From Arbacia lixula (lineage: Eukaryota; Echinodermata; Echinoidea; Arbacioida; Arbaciidae): a DNA stretch of 64,000 nt. The stretch is from positions 3,847,680 to 3,911,679 of the forward strand of contig OZ022589.1 in the NCBI GenBank assembly GCA_963669155.1, in the 5' to 3' direction. How positions within the stretch are numbered: position 1 is the stretch's first letter; each line of letters begins with the position of its first letter. Below are positions 47,307-58,300 of the stretch, piece after piece. The position numbers were made by a program, and so were the translations under genes. Under the pieces are notes generated by a model. That model worked only from the letters and a program-made list of their open reading frames with translations. It did no database searches and was not told the origin of the DNA.

Positions 47307-48560
47307 CTTTGGTTTCGTCGAGGTATAAAGAGGCTTGTTGAATTCGAGTACTAGCTGTGTATTTGTCGTCGATGAGATTGGTGTTTTTTGAAGATTTGCG
47401 CTGTTGTTCGAGAAATAAAAGGAGAGTCAATGACATTAAAGTAACAGCTTGAAGAATAATACTAGAATGAAAGGGAGGAGAAAAAGACAAAAAAGGAGAG
47501 AGAAAACGCTAAAGAAAGAGCGTTTCGGAGAAAGTTTGAGGCAGGGAGAGGGACTCGAGGAGGGTAAACACAATGAGAAAGATAGAAGGAAAGAGAGAGA
47601 AAGATAGATAGAGAGAGAGAGAGAGAGAGACAGAGACAGAAAGAGAAAGAAAGAGATGTAGACTTTACATCTGCCTTTCAAGATGTAGGTTACTTTGGAG
47701 AATAAAAGAGATGGACCAGTCGCTTCCAAACCTTACTAATAATACGTGTGCGAGCATCACATCTATCGGAACAACGTTGCTAGATCACTGTATCTCAAGC
47801 TTCATTGTCTCCAGCTTTGACATAAACAACATCGCAGAAAGTGAAATAAGGCCACAAAGTTAAAAAAGAAATCATTTGATCAATTATTGTAAACGCACAG
47901 CATGTTTAGTATAGTAACAATACGTAGCTATTACAGAATTGTGCGTTAAATCATGATTAGAAACTCGCGCAACTTCAGAAACAAACATGCAATAACAGCT
48001 GCTTACCGAACCTCATTCAGCAAAAAGGAGTAAAAGATGATGATAGCAATGCAATTAGAACAATGTAGGAATCGGATAACGGGTCTGATAGACACACTGT
48101 GCGGCACCAATCCGTTCTGTATTGTTATGTGGTACACTTGCAAATATATATGCAGCGTATATGCGTTGTTGACATAATATGTAGTAATAGACAGTTCGCA
48201 GAGTCCATCATTGACAAGGCGTACGCGTATGGGCTATAGCCCATAGAGTTACATAAACCTAACTCCGTGGCTATAGCCCCCGATTTGCGCGTGCGTCAAG
48301 CGTACTTCAGCTAAATAAGCATAAATGGCAAAGGGTGGTTTTCTGTTGTTGCTGCTGTTTTCGTTGTCGTTTCGGATTGTTTTGTTTGTTTGTTGTTACC
48401 ATAACTACTGAGAATGTTCGTGAGCCAGACATAGGAATCTTATTTCTTACTTAAAACAGGTGTTGTGGTGCTTTAAATGATGATTTAAAGGATATGACAC
48501 TTTACCCGTCGCGAAATCCCGCTAGAAACGGTGGCAGCGGTGGGGTTATAAAGATAGAAA
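47307..48560. other. Upstream region of the METTL27-like gene
   Basis: Contains a (GA)n at 47605-47640. CTTTATACC lies 25-30 bases before the ATG and could be either TATA-like or 5' UTR. No clear core promoter was assigned. Confidence 0.35.
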
Positions 48561-48569
48561 TCATGATGC

Positions 48570-49030
48570 TGGTATCCATTGAGAGGACACGTAGATTCAG
48601 TATTGACATCATAGTGATGGGCCATGGGAGGACACATATAGACTCAGTAATGACGTCATAGTGATTAGCCATAATAGCAAGAGAGGACACTCAGCATTGA
48701 CGTCATATGATGAGCCACTAGAGGACACTTAGACTCAGTATTGACGTCATATGATGAGCCATGAGAGGACACTTAGACCTAGTATTGACGTTATATAATG
48801 AGTCATGAAAGGACATGTACACTCAGTATGCGATGAGCCATGAGAGGACATGTGTAGTCAGTATTGACGTCATATGATGAGCCATGAGAGGACACTTAGA
48901 CTCCCTATTGACGTCATAATGACGAGCCATGAGAGGACACTTAGACTCAGTATTGACGTCATAATGACAAGCCATTAGAGGACCCTTAGACTCAGTATTG
49001 ACGTCATAGTAATGAGTCATGAGTGGCAAC
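48570..49030 (+). repeat. Minisatellite (about 46-bp unit, about 10 copies) with TGACGTCA in most units
   Basis: The unit is TATTGACGTCATA, ATGATGAGCCATGAGAGGAC, ACTTAGACTCAG. The full CRE-type palindrome TGACGTCA is present at about 48653, 48699, 48742, 48864, 48910, 48956 and 49000; other units have one-base variants. Unit length varies by a few bases. Confidence 0.9.
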
Positions 49031-49164
49031 CAGCTTGGTCTGAGTCTCTATGGGAGTGTGCCTGGTAACTCATTTGATACCCGACCCGACCAGCGTTGAT
49101 ACCCCATACAGTCTTGCAGCCAAAGGGCATGACCATGTAGTCTATAGTGAGGAAAGCTTTCCGT

Positions 49165-50420
49165 GCCCCCCCCCCCCTCCCTAAAACGATAGGCCACTTT
49201 AATAGATCCGCTAGAGTAGATCCTTTATCAAGTTCAATGTTAACATTTGATACAAAATGGCCCTGGAGATTTTGGGGCCATTCAATTGGACCCATTGCAA
49301 AATAGCATATTTTCAAGATTTTCATCACTTCCTGAGGTCTGTGAATATAACATCCTTAGGTTCAATGACGGGCACCTTTGCACTTGATTCAATGCGTTCA
49401 AAGAAATAAGGGATTAAAAATAATCCACTTTTTCTAGCTCATAAGCATAAAACTAAGATGTTGCGAAAGCATTTACCCTCCAGCTTTATCTATGAACACG
49501 ATGACGAATGCATGCCGTTTAATGTTAGCAACACATTTTTGTTAAGACGAAAAGCCACAGTGCTAAAAGATTGTATGTGACATTGAACTCAAATTGCATT
49601 TATAAATTTCCAATCACTTATCCAATACATCTACGACATTAATTTAGTCATAGCAAGTCCGGATCAATCAAATTCAGCTCAGCAAATTTTGCTTAAAAAC
49701 AGACTGAACTGTGAGAGCCCATATCTAAATACATGGTGATGGCGGCCATCTCGAATAAATTATGCTAATGGGTATCACATGGGATTCCTTTTCCATAAAT
49801 TTTATCATTAGAAATATGTGAAGTAAAAATAATATGTAAAAATATGATTCCAGCTGGTGCACAACAGCCCAGCTTTCCACCTAGACTTTTAAGTTTTAGG
49901 CAATACAATATTTCAATTCAACTCAATTTTTTTATTCATTTAACAAACAAAAATAAACAACTTTCATGAACAATGAATATAAGGCATCATCAGAAAGCCG
50001 ATGGCTTGTGATAACCTTTATTATCGCAATAAGCGCAAAGTCTTGCCTTAATTGATGTTTGAGTAATTTTCTAACATTAGGATGCACATTATCTCTCAAG
50101 TTAACATCAATTTTCAAATTAGCAGGGATACCAAAAAAGATATAAGTTAAATGAGTCGTTTTGTGTCGAAAATCGGCACATGACAAACAATCTATTTTGA
50201 TATGCATATCATCTGATGTAAATTAGTAATAAATATCAATTGCAATATTTTCACAGACCTCAAGAAGTGATGAAAATCGTGAAAATGTGTGTTTTTTTTT
50301 ACATGGGTCCAATAAAGTGTCCTCACAATCTCCAAGGACCTTTAAACTTGATGAATTAGATACTCTAGTGGATCTCAAAATTATAGTGGCCAATCGTTTT
50401 AGGGGGGTGAACGGGAACCC
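49165..50420. mobile_element. Non-autonomous element with about 180-bp inverted termini
   Basis: Left CCCTCCCTAAAACGATAGGCC through TTTTCATCACTTCCTGAGG (to about 49345) is inverted at 50245-50415 (AGACCTCAAGAAGTGATG through GTGGCCAATCGTTTTAGGGG). The arms are diverged. The interior holds a LINE tail at 49910-50030. Confidence 0.7.
49905..50030 (-). mobile_element. LINE 3' tail, copy 1
   Basis: In minus orientation: ATCGGCTTTCTGATGATGCC, ATGAAAGTTGTTTATTTTTG, then AAATGAATAAAAAAATTGAG. The AATAAA followed by a TTGAATTGAA tail is typical of LINE 3' ends. Confidence 0.6.
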
Positions 50421-50984
50421 CTCCTAGCTACTAGACTAATGAAATCTCGCCTTCTTACGATACCCGACGCAGACCACACGCAGAGGTGCACAGCCTGGTC
50501 TGACCAAGGCACAACATACTAGGTTGAACTACGGATGTACGGTATGATAACATCATTAGTGTAATGTAACTAAAACACGTCAAAATAAACAACAGTCATG
50601 TATTTCAACCATACGTACATTCCATTATTCAACAGTATACTTGTCAGCCCCGGATTGTTTTCATGGATGAATAAAGAGGTAAAGATTGATTCTTTACGAA
50701 TGGTTAATGAAACATAACTGGCAATTTTGAGATGGTATTATATCTGATCGGTTTAAATAAAATACGATAATATGTTCAATCATTCATTGATTAGTTTATT
50801 CGTAAGAATATGGTTTAATTTCATGGCTTTTAAAAATATACCTCCGGCGATTCGTCTGATATCAAGCATATGAAGAGTTTTCTCTGTATATGTTTGATGT
50901 CAGACGAATCGCAGGAGTTGAGTTGTACCATCTTTTCAAGAAATGTTTTCGATGTGCTTGTCACGCAATGCCGATTAGGGTTCA
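50421..50984. other. Intergenic DNA with a small inverted repeat
   Basis: CGGCGATTCGTCTGATATCA (50846) and TGATGTCAGACGAATCGCAG (50899) form a stem of about 18 bases with a loop of about 33; otherwise featureless. Confidence 0.45.
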
Positions 50985-51105
50985 ATTCAATTAAACTCTT
51001 TATTCATTTAACAAACAAAAGTAAACAACTTTCATGAGCAATGAATACAGGGCATTACCAGAAAGCCGATAGCTTGTGGGTTGTAATAACCTTTAACACG
51101 TGGTT
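50985..51105 (-). mobile_element. LINE 3' tail, copy 2
   Basis: About 85% like copy 1 by eye (CAAGCTATCGGCTTTCTGGT, TTCATGAAAGTTGTTTACTT, GAATAAAGAGTTTAATTGAA). Two copies about 1.1 kb apart in the same orientation indicate independent insertions or a segmental duplication. Confidence 0.6.
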
Positions 51106-51525
51106 CAATACACATTAAGTCCATTATTTACATGGCATACAGTAAGATGAACCAAAGTCCACAAATTACATGCAAATATGTACTTTAAAAATACATCAAA
51201 GAAAGGCTAATACAAGCAAACACACACAAGAAAAACGAACGATTAACAGCTAAGGCAATAATCAACAAAATAAACAGTATGTAACATCGAAATGTCAAAA
51301 TATAATGCGCCTATGTATACCTCCATAGGAGGTCGTTTTATCCGTGAATGCATCAATTCTACGTCTGATATAAAACCAAATATTGATATACGGTTGTCGC
51401 TCTCATACGTCCATGATCAGAAAAAGAAAAACAAACCTAGTATTTTCTGATAGAGGACTTCACCCCGAATTGAAAGTATTCATTATTTGACCTGTGTGAA
51501 AGCAAAGTTCTAGTCATATCCCCCG
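51106..51525. other. AT-rich DNA, no gene seen
   Basis: No structure recognised. Confidence 0.35.
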
Positions 51526-51529
51526 AAAA

Positions 51530-51935
51530 AAAGTTATTTATTAGGTATTTTCTTCAAACCACGGAGATTTACTCCAGGCAACGTTGCGGAGATAAATGCA
51601 GCGTGAAAGCTCACTACACGGATTCATATTTCATCATACAATAGCGCTCACAACTACGACAATTTTCCCATGTAGAGCCAAATTATGGAAGTGTGAATGC
51701 ATGGCATAGTTACTGAGGACTTTCAGGGCTTCAATACGGGTATTTTCCTCCAAGGTCGCGGAGACAATTGTAACATGTAAGTCAACTACGAGCCTTCATA
51801 TTTTATCGCACAATAGTGAATGCACAAAATGATTTTACTGAGGATTTTCGGGGCATCAATACGGGTATTTTCCTCCAAGGTCGCGGAAAGAATTGCAGCG
51901 TGAAAGCAAACTACGAGCATTCATGAGGCAGGTGC
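51530..51935 (+). repeat. Tandem repeat, about 130-190-bp unit, three copies
   Basis: GGTATTTTCCTCCAAGGTCG followed by CGGAGA/AAAG, then a GTGAAAGC..ACTACGAGC..TTCAT block, recurs at about 51545 (diverged), 51738 and 51864. Confidence 0.75.
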
Positions 51936-52059
51936 GTAGATGTGGAAGTCGTGTAACGCGATCGAGCCATTCAACGGGAGTCGAGACTAATCCGTCCCAG
52001 CCCACCGGGGTCGATCCAACCAGACGAGGTCCCCTCAGACCAGCGGAACGAGGCACGCA

Positions 52060-52690
52060 CAGGCAGCACCTCGACGTCTGCGCCATTGTGGAGGCCATTG
52101 TTCAGGCTTTCACTGATAAGCGGATTGTCGAAGAGCGCCTATAGCACCTGCCCTCGGGCCTGTTCTGGCACCCGCCCTTCACGATTGTTTTATACTTGAG
52201 CTGGAAAAGAGGGAAGCCAGAATTGCCCAGCTGGAGCAGCGCCTGGGAACCGCTGAGGCTCGGACTGAGGAGCTGGAGCAGTACTCCAGGAGAAACTGCC
52301 TGGTTGTACACAGCATCCCCGAGAGGAGCGAGAGGACACAGACAGCTTCATCTGCAACCTCGCCACGAAGCAGCTTGAGGTTGGACTCCGGCCGGAGGAT
52401 CTCGACCGTTCGCACCGGATCGGAGCGAAGGGTCGACGGGACAAGCAAGGCCGCCCCTTGCCACGTCCCATCATCGTAAAGTTCTCATGGGGCGGTCCTA
52501 GAGCGAAATTCTACGCCGCCAGATCAAAACTTAAGTCGAATAGTATTTATGTCCATGACAACCTGACAAACGAACGACAAAAAGACTGTTCCTAAGGGTC
52601 AAAGACCGCTACCCAGGGCCTGCCAACAAGACGGCAAAATGAAAGTCAGGACACACACAAAAAACAAGAAAGTCTTGAAGGGGCTCGTAT
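52060..52690 (+). mobile_element. LINE ORF1 fragment (coiled coil + RNA-binding-like domain)
   Basis: A coiled coil LEKREARIAQLEQRLGTAEA, then RTEELEQYSRRNCLVV, leads after a one-base shift (about 52330) into DTDSFICNLATKQLEVGLRP, DLDRSHRIGAKG and RPIIVKF. This is followed by RAKFYAARSKLKSNSIYVHD and LTNERQ. The order matches L1/Tx1- and CR1-type ORF1 proteins (coiled coil, then RRM-like). A second shift follows near 52590. Confidence 0.7.
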
Positions 52691-52840
52691 AATTGGCGTT
52701 GCCTAGGGAGCAAAACTTACTGAGCAAGCTTGATCTCTATGGAATCCGGGGTAAACCACTACAATGGTTCAAAATCTACTTACATAATCGTAAACAATAC
52801 AGTACTTTTAAATGCGTCAACTCTTTCTTAGACAGAAGGT
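52690..52840 (+). mobile_element. LINE reverse-transcriptase fragment
   Basis: LLSKLDLYGIRGKPLQWFKI then YLHNRKQYSTF is the conserved stretch just after the catalytic FD motif of CR1/L2/Jockey-type reverse transcriptases. It is only about 50 codons long and abuts the inverted endonuclease fragment. Confidence 0.65.
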
Positions 52841-53420
52841 TGATTTCAATAAATAGCGACTCACATAATTCCATAGGTAAATGAACATCAGTTCTAATAG
52901 ATACATCCAAATTGTCACGGACAAAGAAAGCTACTCCACCTCCTCTACCATTGTTCCTATCATTGTGATAAAAATCATATCCACTGATATCAAAAAGAAG
53001 AGGTGTGTTATCATGAATTCAGGTTTCAATAAAACCATATATTGAAAAGGGTGCATTAAGATCAGAAATAAAATGACTAATGGAATCAAAGTTTTTGGAT
53101 AAACTTCTAGAGTTCAAATGCAATAAGCTAAAACCTTCATTTTCTTTAAACATGTATTTACTTTTAAATTCATTTGACAGGAAGTAGTTACAGGAACTGC
53201 CACTTTGAGCAACGCTTAAATCTGGGTCTATGTCATTGACAAAATCAAAAATCCATTTGCCCAGAGGCTGTAAAGAATGTATCATCTATTTCAGAGGTAC
53301 CAGTGTTGCTATTGCTGCATACATAGTTACGGAGTACATCATGAAATTCAGTGTCACTAATGTAATAAAATGGGAGTATCTGTTCATTATGTAATTCTTC
53401 GAAGAAGAAAACAAATAGTG
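52841..53420 (-). mobile_element. CR1/L2-like LINE endonuclease fragment
   Basis: Minus-strand frame: QILPFYYISDTEFHDVL (about 53390), FSLLHLNSRSLSKNFDSISH (53110), FSIYGFIET, GYDFYHNDRNNGRGGGVAFF and CESLFIEIN. This is the N-terminal half of an EEP endonuclease. It is head to head with the RT fragment at 52690, consistent with twin priming or later inversion. Confidence 0.7.
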
Positions 53421-53761
53421 GCTAGTTGTATAGAGCTAAAACTACGTATGTGACAAATTAGCAAGCTCAGTTGATAAGTTACCACTAATAAGTTCAGGTA
53501 AATCAATTAATCTACGTGTTTAAATGTACATGTATAATCAAAGTTGCAAAATTCAGAAAAAATCCTCATACATACACTTTCACACACACATTTATAATCA
53601 CACATTATTGGAAGAAACAAAGTAACAAAGTGACAAAATACAAAGGTAAAGACAATGGTGTATTATGATAGTCTGTGCAGTTCAGAATGTTTGTAGATTG
53701 TTATGGCTGGGAATGCTTGAGGTTTAGTTCAGTTCGAGTCAGGGCTTCGAGTATCATAATT
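53421..53761. other. AT-rich DNA, no gene seen
   Basis: Includes a short CACACA patch at 53575. Confidence 0.35.
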
Positions 53762-54032
53762 CCTTAAAGATTGTCCGTCCCTTTTGCAAGCTTAAAATTT
53801 GAAATCGTCTATCAAGATCGTAAATTGAAGAAAGTGTGATTCAAGACCATTTATAAGAATATAGCATGTTGGAGCTTTCTGTACATGTGAAAATTTCAGC
53901 CGTTGAATTTCAAACCGACTTTTTTCGTACTACGAAAAAAGTATTAGTCTTTGTTACAGTATCCATGTGGTTATTATGCATGTGTGAAATCCTAATTTTA
54001 TGAGTAATTACCAAACTTTAGAGATGATTCCT
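53762..54032 (-). repeat. Interspersed repeat of about 290 bp with internal palindrome, copy 2
   Basis: Inverse of 30571-30858, with the same palindrome at 53918-53942. Differences are scattered substitutions. Confidence 0.8.
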
Positions 54033-54041
54033 TCTATAGAT

Positions 54042-54392
54042 CAACCAATCCAACCAATCAACCAATCAACCAACCAACCAACCAACCAACCAATCAACCA
54101 ACCAACCAACCAACCAACCAATCAACCAACCAACCAATCAACCAACCAACCAACCAAACAACCAACCAACCAATCAACCAACCAACCAACCAACCAATCA
54201 ACCAACCAACCAATCAACCAACCAACCAATCAACCAATCAACCAACCAACCAACCAACCAACCAACCAACCAACCAACCAACCAATCAACCAACCAACCA
54301 ATCAACCAACCAAACAACCAACCAACCAAACAACCAACCAACCAAACAACCAAACAACCAACCAACCAACCAACCAACCAACCAACCATCAT
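54042..54392 (+). repeat. (CCAA)n tetranucleotide array
   Basis: About 85 AACC/AATC units. AATC variants are spaced semi-regularly, giving a higher-order pattern (Gln-Pro-Thr-Asn in one frame). It starts 10 bases after the end of the preceding repeat. Confidence 0.95.
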
Positions 54393-55197
54393 TCAACAAA
54401 CAAACCAATCAATCAGAAACAAACAACCAGACATAATCAAAAACAGAAATAAATATCAAGTATCTCTCCTTTCTCTTCACGTTCATACCTGACACACTGA
54501 ACATTCACTATGTCGATAAGTTTTTTTTATAAGACCTTTTTTAATGATTCTATCATCAAAACGATACAGCGTTTAAAAACAGAGCGTATTGTTTTACTGG
54601 GAAAAAAACGAAGAAGGAAGACAATGTTTGTCATAGAGTGTTTATTTACGTAGAGCCAAATTGTTTTGTTTTGAAATCTAACCAGTAATTTCAATTAATT
54701 TGAATTATATTTATTTGTTCACTTGACGTTAACTCCATAGTCATTACCCTTTATGATTCATCAATGCATTTTTGCACAAGTAATTCACATAAAAACCATA
54801 GGCCAACATTTGGTCTGGCGCAGGGTTACAAAGTGCAGAAAAGGGATGTTAGTGTCCGATTTTGGCAGAATTTAAAAAAAATAATAATCATAATCAATAT
54901 CATCACAATCTTTCTCCGTCTATTAACTCTATGAACACATGACACTATTTGACATTGTCGTGTGTATCTGCACATGGAAAGTGACGTGTCTGTGTTTACG
55001 CCACGTATGGACAATTGATTACATTGACAATTGATTGACAATTGACTTCTTTAAAGTTTTGTCCAATTTCTCCTAGACATCCACAATCACGCTGGGTTAG
55101 CAAAACCGATGTGCTGTTCTGATTATTGTGCAACTACTGAACATCTATGTTCTCGTTTGAATCGAGTAAAGGCGTCCACTGAGAAGAGCCGTTTCGT
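54393..55197. other. Downstream flank of the EF-hand gene
   Basis: AT-rich. AATAAA-type hexamers on the minus strand occur near 54642 and 54708 as possible distal polyadenylation signals. ACAATTGATTAC..ACAATTGATTGACAATTGA is repeated at 55010-55045. Confidence 0.4.
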
Positions 55198-55307
55198 TTA
55201 TTCTTCATGATCTTTGCCCAGGAAGGAGTCTAGACGATCCAGGATCATTCTCAGACCGGGCTGGATCCGGGTTTGCTGAAACTCGGCCAGAGAGATCTTC
55301 TCATCCT
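55198..55307 (-). CDS. EF-hand gene exon 5: second EF-hand and C-terminus
   Basis: Begins by completing Lys159, reads KDEKISLAEF and ends GKDHEE with TAA at 55198-55200. An AATAAA overlaps the stop codon (55197-55202) but is too close to serve alone as the cleavage signal. Confidence 0.85.
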
Positions 55308-58300
55308 CTGTGGGTCGGGTGAGGGAAAGAATGGGTAGGGATGGGGTTGAGTTGGGTAGGGTAAATAAAAAGGGGTGGCGAGATGATGAAATGCAGTGGA
55401 GGGGAAAGGGAGACAGAGAGAGAGAGAGAGAGAGAAACGGAGAGAGGGAGAGAAAGAGAGAGAGAGAAATAAGGTGAAAGAGACATAGAGGGAGGATAAT
55501 ATGACATGAAGTGATGGAAATAACATTGAGAGAAGGGATGGGAACAGAGGGAGAGAAAGGTAGAAGGCACATTACGCCACATGCTACATATATAAATTAT
55601 GATATAGGCTAGGATGAACATGTCATAATTATACGTGTCATAATGAAAGTTCTCAAATTACATATTATGATAACATTTCCTGACGCATTTGTTGAAAAAT
55701 AAATAAGTAGGTGTCTGTTTAGAATACTTACTATCTTGGTCATGATCCACGATCAGGGATGCGAAGGACAAGACTTTGCCGCCCTCTCCGCTCCATTCCG
55801 CGACATCGAGTTGGCCATCCTTGTTCGAGTCCAGCACGCTGAACAGATCTCTATGGATCGTGTCTGCGGTCGCGTTCTCAATGCTCCGTTTAAACCTACG
55901 TACCACAAGAGGGCGACATAAACGAATTAGAATGAGAACGATTGGACGATATGATATTTAACATTCGTCAAATCGATCGACAAAGGCGGACACCCTGTAC
56001 AAACACACATTAAATCACTAATACACACACACACACATTAAATCACTAACACACACACACACACACAAACACATACATATACACTTACACCCTGAAACAG
56101 TGTGTAGGGTTTTCTTGCAAAAGGCGATTTATCAAATTTACATTGAAGCGATAGATCTTTCATGAAAATAGCATATAGGGTTATTTAATACCATGATATC
56201 AAATGGATTATTACCTGCATTATATAAAGCAAACAAATACATAAAATATCACTATATATTCATTTACATACGCAGGGTTCTTATCATCTCGACATGTATG
56301 CTTCTGTGCCACCCAACCTCCACAAATATGAGGAAATTTAAATAAATATGCAAATGAAATAGGTGTTGTATACCCATCTTATTTAAAACGAAATCCTTTT
56401 CTTGGTAATCAAATATTTTCCACAACCCTTCGTTTGTCACTCTCTCGTCTCTGCACCATTGTTATACGAACATTGTTTAGCCAAGAACAATTATTGACAT
56501 GACATGAGCAGAAGGAGTCAAAATTCCATGTGCTACTGCCACACATCTGCATCAGAAATACACACATACTGCCATGCATATAGAGTGATATTTCACATGT
56601 CACAGAAGGAGTGAATACTTACTTGATATTTAAGCCGACGCCCACGGCTGGGTTTCCGCCCAAGTCTGATCCTATGTGGCCGTTCACACTCACTCTGTCA
56701 GAGGGCCTGGACGAGGGGAGGGAAAATGACACCTTAGAATTATATATAATATATATAATTATATATAATATCTCCTGCCATGAAATGTAGGTGGATGGTT
56801 TCCGGGAAAGGAACTACCGTTAATTACTATCATAACTGGGATTGACGAAAGGGCTTTCTAGAGTAATTTCAATTTACAAAGAAATTTTAGGCATAAGCCC
56901 AGTAGTAAGGATAGCGTGCTCCATCCTGTAAATGAACGAAAAACAAGTCAGACAAAAATCTTGGAACCAGACGGGATTTGAACCTGCAATCTACTGCTTA
57001 CCGGGCAGCGACATAACCATGCAAGCTATTTCTAGTTCACGGGTTAAGACACGACAACATGAAAACAAATACCGAAAGAGTCTCATTTCATCTGACTCAT
57101 TAATATTCATGAGTAGACCGCCGTAGGGACAATTAGGCTAGATTTTAGTGAAAGGGTTTTCTGGGGTAATTTTAATTTACAAAGAAATTTTAGGCATACA
57201 CCCAGTAGTAAGGATAGCGTGCTCCATCCTATAAATGAACGAAAAACAAGTCAGACAAAAATCTTGGAACCAGACGGGATTTAAACCTGCAATCTACTGC
57301 TTACCGGGCAGCGACATAACCACGCAAGCTATTTCTAGTTCACGGGTTAAGACACGACAACATGAAAACAAATACCGAAAGAGTCTCATTTCATCTGATT
57401 CATCAATATTCATGAGTAGTCCGCCGTAGGGACAATTAGGCTAGATTTTAATGAAAGGGTTTTCTGGGGTAATTTTAATTTACAAAGAAATTTTAGGCAT
57501 ACACCCAGTAGTAAGGATAGCGTGCTCCATCCTATAAATGAACGAAAAACAAGTCAGACAAAAATCTTGGAACCAGACGGGATTTGAACCTGCAATCTAC
57601 TGCTTACCGGGCAGCGACTTAACCACGCAAGCTATTTTTAGTTCACGGGTCAAGACACGATAACATGGAAACAAATACCGAAAGAGTCTCATTTCATCTG
57701 ACTCATTAATATTCATGAGTAGTCCCCCGTAGGGACAATTCGGCTAGGTTTCAAATCCCGTCTGGTTCCAAGATTTTTATCTGACTTGTTTTTCGTTCAT
57801 TTACAGGATGGAGCACGCTATCCTTACTAATGGGTGTATGCCTAAAATTTCTTTGTAAATTAATATTACCCCAGAAATCTAGCCGAATTGTCCCTACGGC
57901 GGACTACTCATGAATATTGATGAATCAGATGAAATGAGACTCTTTCTGTATTTGTTTCCATGTTGTCGTGTCTTGACCCGTGAACTAAAAATAGCTTGCG
58001 TGGTTATGTCGCTGCCCGGTAAGCAGTAGATTGCAGGTTTAAATCCCGTCTGGTTCCAAGATTTTTGTCTGACTTGTTTTTCGTTCATTTACAGGATGGA
58101 GCACGCTATCCTTACTACTGGGTGTATGCCTAAAATTTCTTTGTAAAATGTTTTTTTCCCATTAACTTAACTTGATGTTCAAAATATCAATTATCTTAGC
58201 TGAGATAAATTTTGCACTGATACGGTTGTTTGAAAACACCCTCTGGTATCTATATTGCATTATAATGAATTCCTGGCTACAAGCTACTTTATCATTTTTC

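Noticed and set aside
48570-49030. CRISPR-like array
   Set aside because: The units are contiguous with no variable spacers, in an animal genome; it is a minisatellite.
54000-54452. 150-residue Gln-Pro-Thr-Asn repeat protein
   Set aside because: Entirely the (CCAA)n array plus the end of an interspersed repeat; no start context or coding bias.
56973-57045. tRNA genes on the minus strand (B box and A-box-like motifs, several copies)
   Set aside because: The copies are parts of a repeated 303-base unit with a shared non-tRNA tail, and the head does not fold into a full cloverleaf by eye, so they are SINE heads.
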